The notes under the pieces: generated by a model
Told to the model about the DNA's origin: nothing
What the model saw: the letters and a program-made list of their open reading frames with translations, nothing else
Databases searched by the model: none
In this document: in pieces, positions 1 to 9,472 of the stretch
How positions within the stretch are numbered: the stretch's first letter is position 1
Layout: every line of letters starts with the position of its first letter
Source: CAZEIW01 sp964512305
Lineage (GTDB): Bacteria > Pseudomonadota > Gammaproteobacteria > Burkholderiales > Burkholderiaceae_F
Assembly: GCA_964512305.1 (NCBI GenBank)
Contig: CAZEIW010000126.1
Span: 1 to 17,631, forward strand
Length of the DNA: 17,631 nt
Direction of reading: 5' to 3'
Translations under genes and position numbers: made by a program

Positions 1-2
1 CT

Positions 3-29
3 TCGAGGGGTGGCTGCGCCCCCCCTCGA
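3..29. repeat. 8-bp inverted repeat at the window edge
   Basis: TCGAGGGG at 3-10 is matched by CCCCTCGA at 22-29, with an 11-base loop. It lies in the 145 bases beyond the ftsH stop codon. No start or coding pattern can be assigned to that stretch, although in related genomes folP often follows ftsH. It may be a transcript-end hairpin or chance in GC-rich DNA. Confidence 0.35.
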
Positions 30-111
30 GCACCCCCCGCGGCATTCACGGGCGTCATTCTTGCTGGCACGCGGTTCATGGTCCGTGTGCCGCCGCCGCC
101 GCGGCAGCAGG

Positions 112-136
112 CTCTCCCGCGCGACGCGCGGGAGAG
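112..136 (-). terminator. REP-like hairpin just after ftsH (possible terminator)
   Basis: CTCTCCCGCGC (112-122) and GCGCGGGAGAG (126-136) form a perfect 11-bp stem with a 3-base loop, starting 10 bases past the ftsH stop. No run of T follows on the minus strand, so it is not a classical intrinsic terminator. The core CTCTCCCGC/GCGGGAGAG is the same as in the palindromes at 16145-16167 and 17460-17486, so this is one copy of a dispersed palindromic repeat that may also stop or stabilise the ftsH transcript. Confidence 0.6.
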
Positions 137-145
137 GGGAATCGA

Positions 146-2053
146 TCAAGCCGGTTGCGTGGCGCCCTGCACGCCCGCGCCCGGCGATGCCGACCCGCCG
201 GACGCCGCGCCCGATGCGGTGGTCTTCGGCGGACGCGGCGCGCGCCCGGCAATGATGTCGTCGATCTGGTCGGCGTCGATCGTCTCCCACTCGAGCAGCG
301 CCTTGGCCATCGCCTCGACCTTGTCGCTGTTTTCCTCGATCAGGCGCCGCGCCAGATGGTACTGGTCGTCGATGATGCGCCGGATCTCGGCGTCGACCTT
401 GCGCATCGTCTCCTCGGACATGTTGACCGTCTTGGTGATCGAGCGGCCGAGGAAGATCTCGCCCTCGTTCTCCGCGTACACCATGGGGCCGAGGACGTCG
501 CTCATGCCGTAGCGTGTGACCATGTCGCGCGCCAGCTGGGTCGCGCGCTCGAAGTCGTTGCTGGCGCCGGTGGTCATCTGCTTCATGAACACCTCTTCGG
601 CGATGCGCCCGCCGAACATCACCGCGACCCGGCACAGCAGGTACTCGCGGTCATACGCGTAGCGGTCCTGCTCGGGCAGCTGCATGGTCACGCCGAGCGC
701 GCGCCCGCGCGGGATGATGGTGACCTTGTGCACCGGGTCGGTCTTGGGCAGCAGCTTCGCCACCACCGCGTGCCCGGACTCGTGGTACGCGGTGTTGCGG
801 CGCTCCTCCTCCGACATCACCATCGACTTGCGCTCGGCCCCCATCAGGATCTTGTCCTTGGCCTTCTCGAAGTCCTGCATCTCGACCACGCGCGCGCTGC
901 GGCGCGCGGCGAACAGCGCGGACTCGTTGACCAGGTTGGCGAGGTCGGCGCCCGAGAAGCCCGGCGTGCTGCGCGCCAGGATGTCGGCCTGCACGTCGGC
1001 GCCGATCGGCACCTTGCGCATGTGCACGTTCAGGATCTGCTCGCGGCCGCGGATGTCGGGCAGCGGCACGACCACCTGGCGGTCGAACCGGCCCGGCCGC
1101 AGGAGCGCCGGATCGAGCACGTCCGGCCGGTTGGTGGCCGCGATCACGATGATGCCCTGGCCGGTCTCGAAGCCGTCCATCTCGACCAGCATCTGGTTGA
1201 GCGTCTGCTCGCGCTCGTCGTTGCCGCCGCCCAGGCCGGCGCCGCGCTGGCGGCCGACCGCGTCGATCTCGTCGATGAAGATGATGCAGGGCGCATGTTT
1301 CTTCGCGGTCTCGAACATGTCGCGAACGCGCGCCGCGCCGACGCCGACGAACATCTCGACGAAATCGGAGCCCGAGATCGAGAAGAACGGCACCTTGGCT
1401 TCGCCGGCGATCGCCTTGGCGAGCAGCGTCTTGCCGGTTCCGGGCGAGCCGACCATCAGCACGCCGCGCGGTATGCGGCCGCCGAGCTTCTGGAACTTGG
1501 ACGGGTCGCGCAGGAACTCGACCAGCTCCTGCACCTCGTCCTTGGCCTCGTCGCAGCCCGCGACGTCGGCGAAGGTGACGTTGTTGTTGGACTCGTCGAG
1601 CATGCGCGCGCGCGACTTGCCGAACGAGAACGCGCCGCCGCGCCCGCCGCCCTGCATCTGGCGCATGAAGAAGATCCAGACGCCGATCAGCAGGATCACC
1701 GGGCCGAACGCGTAGAAGAAGCTCAACAGGGGCGACTGGGTCTCGTGCTGCTCGAGCTGGAAGCTGACGTTGTTGTCGAGCAGGTCCTTGAAGATGCCGC
1801 GGTCGTACAGCGTTCCGGTCGTGCGCACCTGCGTGCCGTCGGCGGTGGTCGCGGTGATCTCGGTCATCCCGCCCGAGCTTTCCTGGATCACGGCCTTCTT
1901 GATGTGGCCGGCGTGGACCTCCGCGATGAACTGCGAATACGCGATCGCCTGGACGTTGCCCGCGGTGCCCTTTTCGAGCTGCTTGAAGACGGTGAACAGC
2001 ACCAGGGCTATGACGAGCCAGATGGCGGCTTTCGCGAACGTACTGTTGTTCAA
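146..2053 (-). CDS. ftsH: ATP-dependent zinc metalloprotease FtsH
   Basis: Membrane-anchored AAA+ protease that degrades misassembled membrane proteins and short-lived regulators. The 635-residue protein has two N-terminal membrane segments (about 10-24 and 109-130) flanking a periplasmic domain. The AAA module has Walker A GSPGTGKT (202-209), Walker B IIFIDE (257-262) and an arginine-finger region near RPGRFDR (319-325). The peptidase has the zinc motif HESGH (424-428). Length is normal for the family. The start is TTG, chosen because AGGAGA lies 6 bases upstream and the N-terminus (MNNSTFAKAAIWLV) matches burkholderial FtsH as I know it. Walker A has Ser where FtsH normally has Pro (GPPGTGKT), a single TCG/CCG change. 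The C-terminal 30 residues are low-complexity Ala/Gly/Ser/Pro. It lies 208 bases after rlmE and has its own heat-shock-type promoter. Confidence 0.98.
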   Translation of the reverse strand: MNNSTFAKAAIWLVIALVLFTVFKQLEKGTAGNVQAIAYSQFIAEVHAGHIKKAVIQESSGGMTEITATTADGTQVRTTGTLYDRGIFKDLLDNNVSFQLEQHETQSPLLSFFYAFGPVILLIGVWIFFMRQMQGGGRGGAFSFGKSRARMLDESNNNVTFADVAGCDEAKDEVQELVEFLRDPSKFQKLGGRIPRGVLMVGSPGTGKTLLAKAIAGEAKVPFFSISGSDFVEMFVGVGAARVRDMFETAKKHAPCIIFIDEIDAVGRQRGAGLGGGNDEREQTLNQMLVEMDGFETGQGIIVIAATNRPDVLDPALLRPGRFDRQVVVPLPDIRGREQILNVHMRKVPIGADVQADILARSTPGFSGADLANLVNESALFAARRSARVVEMQDFEKAKDKILMGAERKSMVMSEEERRNTAYHESGHAVVAKLLPKTDPVHKVTIIPRGRALGVTMQLPEQDRYAYDREYLLCRVAVMFGGRIAEEVFMKQMTTGASNDFERATQLARDMVTRYGMSDVLGPMVYAENEGEIFLGRSITKTVNMSEETMRKVDAEIRRIIDDQYHLARRLIEENSDKVEAMAKALLEWETIDADQIDDIIAGRAPRPPKTTASGAASGGSASPGAGVQGATQPA

Positions 2054-2196
2054 GAGTCTTCTCCTGCCGGCGATTGCGCCGCCGGCGGTTGCGGCGCGGG
2101 CGCGTAGCGCCGCCCGATGGACCGATACACGGCCCCCATGTCATTCTAGGCTGTTCCCGCCCCCGCGGCGGGCGCGGCCGGAACTGCACGCTCGAC

Positions 2197-2227
2197 TATA
2201 TGGGGCCGGGGCCCACCCGCTTTCAAG
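2197..2227 (-). promoter_or_regulatory. Sigma-32 (heat-shock) type promoter of ftsH
   Basis: On the minus strand CTTGAAA (2227-2221) is followed after 15 bases by CCCCATATA (2205-2197). This agrees closely with the RpoH consensus CTTGAAA / CCCCATNTA at normal spacing. It lies in the rlmE-ftsH gap, 34 bases after the rlmE stop, and would start a transcript near 2190 with a leader of about 137 bases. ftsH is an RpoH-regulon member in E. coli. The site would let ftsH be induced independently of rlmE. Confidence 0.75.
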
Positions 2228-2261
2228 CGCCGCTCGGCGGGGCGCGCGGGGCGACGTCCGG

Positions 2262-2942
2262 TCAGCCGGCGGCCGCGGCGGCGGCACGCTCCGCGCCCGG
2301 CTTCAGGCGGCGCGCCAGCAGATAGGTTTCGGCCGATTCCTGGCGCGACGCGGCCGGTTTGCGGACCGCGACGGTCCCAAAATGGCGTTTCAGCCGTTCG
2401 ACGAACTGGCTGTACCCGCTGCCCTGGAACGCCTTGACCAGGAGCGCGCCCTCCGGCTTGAGGTGCCCCAGCGCGAACTCGAGCGCGAGCTCGCACAGGT
2501 GCGCGCAGCGCGCCGCGTCGACGGCGCCGATTCCGCTCAGGTTCGGCGCCATGTCCGACAGCACGAGATCGACCTTCGCGCCCTGCAGCGCGCCCACCAG
2601 GCGCAGGCCGACCTCCTCGTCGCGGAAGTCGCCCGCGATCGCCTCGACCCCCGGCACGGGCTCGAGCGCCAGCAGGTCGAGCGCCAGCACCCTGCCGTGC
2701 AGCCGTCCGTCCTTGCCCCGCAGGCGCTCGGCGACCACCTGAGACCAGCTTCCCGGCGCGGCACCCAGGTCGACCACGATCGCGCCCGGCCCGAGCAGCC
2801 GGTCGCGGTCGACGATTTCGATCAGCTTGTAGGCCGCGCGCGACCGGTAGCCATGGCGCGTGGCCGCCTGCACATACGGGTCCGTGACGTGGCGATGGAT
2901 CCACGCGGGGTTGGAGCGGTGCTTGCGGGCGGGCTTGGCCAT
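2262..2942 (-). CDS. rlmE: 23S rRNA 2'-O-methyltransferase RlmE (FtsJ/RrmJ)
   Basis: SAM-dependent methyltransferase that makes 2'-O-methyl-U2552 in the 23S rRNA A-loop, a late 50S assembly step induced by heat shock in E. coli. From the chosen ATG the protein has 226 residues. The family pattern is clear: an RSRAAYKL basic segment near the start, the SAM-binding VVDLGAAPGSWSQ motif, the LSDMAPNLSG motif holding the catalytic Asp, and the LVKAFQG segment holding the catalytic Lys. The ATG at 2942 gives MAKPARKHRS, resembling usual RlmE starts. A GTG at 2972 would add ten residues (MNGIQPVRSR) and cannot be excluded, since neither start has a good ribosome site. The tail ends in an Ala-rich run. 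It is divergent from yhbY. Confidence 0.95.
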   Translation of the reverse strand: MAKPARKHRSNPAWIHRHVTDPYVQAATRHGYRSRAAYKLIEIVDRDRLLGPGAIVVDLGAAPGSWSQVVAERLRGKDGRLHGRVLALDLLALEPVPGVEAIAGDFRDEEVGLRLVGALQGAKVDLVLSDMAPNLSGIGAVDAARCAHLCELALEFALGHLKPEGALLVKAFQGSGYSQFVERLKRHFGTVAVRKPAASRQESAETYLLARRLKPGAERAAAAAAG

Positions 2943-3016
2943 GCGGCTGCGGACGGGCTGGATCCCGTTCACGCGATCTCATTCACGTTAACATGGGCAC
3001 TCAGGGCACACCCGGC

Positions 3017-3901
3017 ATGACCGAACTGGCGATCTCTCGCGATGAACGGCTGGCGCTGAAGGCGCGCGCCCACCATCTGGATCCGGTCGTGCTGCTTGGC
3101 GCCGCCGGGCTGAGCGAGGCGGCGCTGCGGGAAATCGATCGCGCGCTCGGCGTCCACGGCCTCATCAAGGTGCGGACCGGCGCGGGCGACCGCGACGAGC
3201 GCGAAGCCCAGTTTTCGAGCATCGCCGACCGCCTCGGCGCGGCGCGCATCCAGCAGATCGGGCGCCTGCTGGTGTTCTACCGTCCCCTGCCGCCGCAGAC
3301 GGACGAAGCCGGGCCGCAGCGGAAGGCACGGGGCGCGGGGCGCGGGCGCGCCGCGGACGGCGCGAGCGGGAGGCGGCCGCGGCCCCGCTCAGAGATAGCG
3401 GACGTCGATGATCTCGTATTCGCGCCGCCCGCCCGGCGCGGACACGACCGCGACGTCGCCGATGCTGCGCCCGATCAACGCGCGCGCGGTCGGGCTGGAA
3501 ACCGAGATCAGGCCGGCCTTGATGTCGGCTTCGTCGTCGCCGACGATCTGGTACTTGACCCGATTGCCCGAACCGGCGTCCTCGAGCTCGACGGTCGCGC
3601 CGAACACGATGCGCTCGCCGGCGTCGAGCGACGCCGGATCGATGATCTGCAGGCTGGAGAGCTTGCCCTCGAGCTCCTGGATCCGGCCCTCGATGAATCC
3701 CTGCCGCTCGCGCGCCGCGTCGTACTCCGCGTTCTCGGACAGGTCGCCTTTTTCGCGCGCGTCCTTGATCGCCTGGATCACGGCCGGCCGGTCGACCGAT
3801 CGCAGCCGGGTGAGCTCGGCCTTGAGCATTTCCGCGCCGCGCGCCGTGATGGGGATCGAAGCCATGGGTTCGCTTGGAGGCGGGGCGACAGGCCCCGATG
3901 A
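3017..3901 (+). CDS. yhbY: YhbY-type RNA-binding protein (CRM domain) with long antisense-encoded extension
   Basis: Residues 1 to about 95 (to about 3300) are a typical CRS1-YhbY/CRM domain: LKARAHHLDPVVLLGAAGLS, then LIKVRTGAGDRDEREAQ, then IQQIGRLLVFYRP. The E. coli homologue associates with pre-50S particles and aids ribosome assembly. An RG-rich basic tail follows. No in-frame stop occurs until 3901, so the formal protein would have 294 residues, about three times the usual length, and would cover greA completely on the opposite strand. I trust the domain but not the far end. The extension mirrors greA codons and looks like overprinted antisense sequence; a lost stop or a sequence error is possible. 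An alternative ATG at 2993 adds eight residues. The gene is divergent from rlmE and convergent on greA. Confidence 0.75.
   Translation: MTELAISRDERLALKARAHHLDPVVLLGAAGLSEAALREIDRALGVHGLIKVRTGAGDRDEREAQFSSIADRLGAARIQQIGRLLVFYRPLPPQTDEAGPQRKARGAGRGRAADGASGRRPRPRSEIADVDDLVFAPPARRGHDRDVADAAPDQRARGRAGNRDQAGLDVGFVVADDLVLDPIARTGVLELDGRAEHDALAGVERRRIDDLQAGELALELLDPALDESLPLARRVVLRVLGQVAFFARVLDRLDHGRPVDRSQPGELGLEHFRAARRDGDRSHGFAWRRGDRPR
3389..3865 (-). CDS. greA: Transcription elongation factor GreA
   Basis: Binds the RNA polymerase secondary channel and stimulates cleavage of backtracked transcripts. The protein has 158 residues, the same length as E. coli GreA. It has an N-terminal coiled coil (about 8-75) whose tip carries the acidic pair Asp41 and Glu44 in KGDLSENAEYDAARE, and a C-terminal FKBP-like domain (about 80-158). 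The start ATG gives MASIPITARGAEML, the normal GreA beginning. The frame is open far upstream into antisense carB, but that is spurious. It lies 218 bases downstream of carB, beyond a strong terminator, so it probably has its own promoter, which I could not identify. A small membrane gene (DUF4149) often found between greA and yhbY in Burkholderiales is absent. Confidence 0.97.
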   Translation of the reverse strand: MASIPITARGAEMLKAELTRLRSVDRPAVIQAIKDAREKGDLSENAEYDAARERQGFIEGRIQELEGKLSSLQIIDPASLDAGERIVFGATVELEDAGSGNRVKYQIVGDDEADIKAGLISVSSPTARALIGRSIGDVAVVSAPGGRREYEIIDVRYL

Positions 3902-3941
3902 CACGCATTGACGCCGCTGTCGGCGCAAACGAGGACAAATG

Positions 3942-3964
3942 AAAAGCCCCGGCACTGCCGGGGC
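3942..3964 (-). terminator. Rho-independent terminator after carB
   Basis: On the minus strand GCCCCGGC (3964-3957) and GCCGGGGC (3953-3946) form an 8-bp all-GC stem with a 3-base loop, followed at once by TTTT (3945-3942) and a further T-rich stretch. It lies about 120 bases past the carB stop and before greA, so it should end the carA-gmhA-carB transcript. Confidence 0.85.
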
Positions 3965-4083
3965 CGACTTCGCGAAATTTACCGGGCGGCGGACGCGCTG
4001 TCCAGAGCGCCCGCTACCACCCCGCGAGGAGCCGCCGCCGGAAACGCGGCCGAAATCCGGCCGGGCAGCCGGGCCGCGCCGGC

Positions 4084-7294
<3,211 letters not shown>

Positions 7295-7305
<11 letters not shown>

Positions 7306-7900
7306 GAGGCCCCTGCCCGGTCGTGAAACCGAGCCGCTCTTCGACCAGCTCGATCAGCAGATGGATGACCTTGATGTGCAGCTCCTGCACCCGGTCCGCA
7401 TAGCGGCCGCCGGGGGTGCAGATCGTCACCTGGGCAAGCGCGGCCAGCGGCGCGTCGGCGCGCCCGGTGAGCGCGATCACCGACATCGACTGCGCGCGCG
7501 CGGCCCGCGCCGCGGCCAGCACATTGGCGCTCGAGCCGCTGGTGCTGATCGCCAGCAGCACGTCGCCGGCGCGCCCGTGCGCCTGCACGAAGCGCGCGAA
7601 CACCTGTTCGTAGCCGTAGTCGTTGGCCACGCAGCTCAGGTGGCCGGGGTCGCCGATCGCGATCGCGGCGAGCGCCGGACGGTCCTCCCGGAAGCGGCCG
7701 CTCATCTCCTCGGCGAAATGCATCGCGTCGCACATCGAGCCGCCGATGCCGCAGCTGATCGCGCGCCCGCCCGCGGCCAGGCAGCCCGCCAGCAGCTCGC
7801 CGGCGGCGTCGATCGCCGCCAGGGCCGCGCCGTCCTGGCGCAGCCGTTGCAGCGCCGCGGCCGCCTCGGCCAGCGCGGCGTCGATCGCCGGCCGGCTCAA
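7295..7900 (-). CDS. gmhA: Phosphoheptose isomerase (SIS domain), between carA and carB
   Basis: Converts sedoheptulose 7-phosphate to glycero-manno-heptose 7-phosphate, the first step towards ADP-heptose for the LPS core. The 201-residue protein aligns end to end with E. coli GmhA as I recall it: CDAMHFAEEMSGRF, LSCVANDYGYEQVFARFV, GDVLLAISTSGSSANVL, and RVQELHIKVIHLLIELVEE. The catalytic-type Glu (in HFAEE) and His (in QELHIKVIH) are present. The start is TTG at 7900 within TTGA, overlapping the carA stop by 4 bases; no other start fits the family. The TAG stop lies inside the beginning of carB. Odd points: its place between carA and carB, and CGIGGS in place of the usual CGNGGS of the phosphosugar-binding loop, a single ATC/AAC change. 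A related SIS protein such as DiaA is less likely given the match to GmhA. Confidence 0.88.
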
Positions 7901-9081
7901 CGCTGCGTCTCCGCGGCCGGCTCGCGCGCGTGCTTGCGCCCCTGCGCCATCAGTCCGGCGAAGCGGTCGAACAGGTAGCCGAGGTCGTGCGGGCCGGGAC
8001 TCGCTTCCGGGTGCCCTTGGAAGCAGAACGCCGGCCGATCGGTGCGGCGGAATCCCTGCAGCGAGCCGTCGAACAGGGACATGTGCGTGACCTTGCAGTT
8101 CGGCGGCAGGCTGGCCGCGTCGACCGCGAAGCCATGGTTTTGCGACGTGATCAGCACGCGCCCGGTCTCGAGGTCCTGGACCGGATGATTGGCGCCATGG
8201 TGGCCGAATTTCATCTTCAGCGTCCGCCCGCCCGAGGCCAGGCCCATGATCTGGTGGCCGAGGCAGATGCCGAACGTCGGGTAGCCGCGTTCGATCAGCT
8301 CGCGCGTGGCGTCGATCGCGTAATCGCAGGGCTCGGGATCGCCCGGGCCGTTGGAGAGGAAGACGCCATCGGGGCGCCGGCGGATGACCTCGGCGGCCGG
8401 CGTCGTCGCCGGCACCACGGTCACGCGGCAGCCGCGCTGCGCCAGCAGGCGCAGGATGTTGCGCTTGATGCCGAAGTCGTAGGCGACCACGTGCAGGGTG
8501 GCGTCGCCCTCGGCCAGCCGGCCGTAGCCGCGCCCCAGCGACCACGCGGTTTCGGTCCACTCGTAGGGCTCCCGCACCGACACGACTTTGGCCAGGTCCA
8601 GGCCGGACATGCCGGGGAAGGTGCGCGCCAGCGCCACCGCCGCCTCGGCGTCGTCTCCGGCCACCAGCGCGCCCGGCTGCGCGCCGCGGTCGCGCAGCAG
8701 CCTTGTCAGGCGGCGCGTGTCGATGCCCGCGATCGCGACCACCGAGCGGCTGCGCAGGAACTCGCCGAGCGACCGCCGGGCGCGGAAGTTGGACACGCAG
8801 GGCGGCACGTCGCGCACGACGAGGCCGGCAGAGTGGATCTGGCCGGCTTCGTCATCCTCGTCGTTGGTGCCGACGTTCCCGATGTGCGGGTAGGTCAGGG
8901 TAACGATCTGCCGGCAGTAGCTGGGGTCGGTCAGGATCTCCTGGTAGCCGGTCAGTGCGGTATTGAAGACGACCTCGCCGACCGCCGAGCCGGGGGCGCC
9001 GACCGAGATGCCGCGAAAAACGGTGCCGTCGGCGAGCGCGAGCAACGCCACGGGGCGAGATGGGTCGAACAGGCTGGACAC
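7897..9081 (-). CDS. carA: Carbamoyl-phosphate synthase small (glutaminase) subunit
   Basis: Hydrolyses glutamine and channels ammonia to CarB. The protein has 394 residues from the chosen GTG. The N-terminal CarA domain contains VGEVVFNTALTGYQEILTDPSY and IVTLTYPHIGNVG. A class I glutamine amidotransferase domain follows, with the nucleophile Cys273 in FGICLGHQIMG and His357/Glu359 in FQGHPEASPGPHD. GTG at 9081 is chosen because AGGAG sits 5 bases upstream and the product begins a few residues before the conserved LALADGTVF. The 67 residues open upstream lack family similarity and coincide with the promoter leader. It is first in the carA-gmhA-carB unit, with a 4-base overlap into gmhA. Confidence 0.97.
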   Translation of the reverse strand: MSSLFDPSRPVALLALADGTVFRGISVGAPGSAVGEVVFNTALTGYQEILTDPSYCRQIVTLTYPHIGNVGTNDEDDEAGQIHSAGLVVRDVPPCVSNFRARRSLGEFLRSRSVVAIAGIDTRRLTRLLRDRGAQPGALVAGDDAEAAVALARTFPGMSGLDLAKVVSVREPYEWTETAWSLGRGYGRLAEGDATLHVVAYDFGIKRNILRLLAQRGCRVTVVPATTPAAEVIRRRPDGVFLSNGPGDPEPCDYAIDATRELIERGYPTFGICLGHQIMGLASGGRTLKMKFGHHGANHPVQDLETGRVLITSQNHGFAVDAASLPPNCKVTHMSLFDGSLQGFRRTDRPAFCFQGHPEASPGPHDLGYLFDRFAGLMAQGRKHAREPAAETQR

Positions 9082-9101
9082 CCGGGCTCCTGGCAGACGC
9101 C

Positions 9102-9116
9102 GCACCGTGCCGGTGC
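9102..9116. repeat. Small perfect hairpin in the carA leader
   Basis: GCACCG (9102-9107) and CGGTGC (9111-9116) form a 6-bp stem with a 3-base loop, 20 bases upstream of the carA start and just before its ribosome site. It could modulate translation, but no known pyrimidine or arginine leader motif was recognised. Confidence 0.35.
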
Positions 9117-9299
9117 AGACCGGGACGTTCAGCGCCGGATCGGCGACCGCGCGGCGCTGGTGTCCGGCGCCGATGCCGGTCTTCGACGCTGACCGCCGGT
9201 GCACGGGCGGCGGGAAATCGGCAGCGCGAGATGCACAGGCGGCGCGATTTGCAAGACGCACGCGCAACACGCGCAACCGCACGCTGGTTAAACTGTCGA

Positions 9300-9328
9300 A
9301 TTATAGCGGTCATCGGCGCCTCGGTCCT
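9300..9328 (-). promoter_or_regulatory. Probable sigma-70 promoter of the carA operon
   Basis: A perfect -10 box TATAAT lies at 9305-9300 on the minus strand. At 17 bases spacing the -35 is AGGACC (9328-9323), matching only three of six consensus positions, so an activator may be needed. Transcription would begin near 9293, giving a leader of about 210 bases. Support comes mainly from the -10 box standing in otherwise GC-rich DNA at the right place. Confidence 0.5.
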
Positions 9329-9472
9329 CCGCTGACGTACGTTCCCGACGTCCGACCGGCAGGCGCCCGGTGGCGCGCCGGTTTCCCGAACATGCCATCG
9401 CTGCTCGATGCCCTTACACCGCGCGCGACCATCGCCGCCGGCCCGCGGCGGACGCTGCACTGACAGCGGCGC
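9329..9472. other. Rest of the gene-free carA / rhomboid intergenic stretch
   Basis: The whole gap between the divergent carA and rhomboid genes is 391 bases (9082-9472). Its carA-proximal part holds the leader hairpin and promoter listed separately. In this remaining part I see no recognisable promoter for the rhomboid gene and no convincing coding pattern. Open frames crossing it are GC-driven shadows. Confidence 0.5.

Noticed and set aside
1..84. Possible start of folP on the minus strand after ftsH
   Set aside because: An ATG with an open frame to the window edge exists near 84, but the 26 visible codons do not resemble dihydropteroate synthase, so no gene is called.
3866..3941. A promoter for greA between its start and the carB terminator
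   Set aside because: One is expected because of the terminator, but no pair of boxes with acceptable spacing was found.
9082..9282. A 67-residue N-terminal extension of CarA
   Set aside because: It lacks family similarity, overlaps the leader, and a GTG with a good ribosome site sits exactly where CarA proteins begin.
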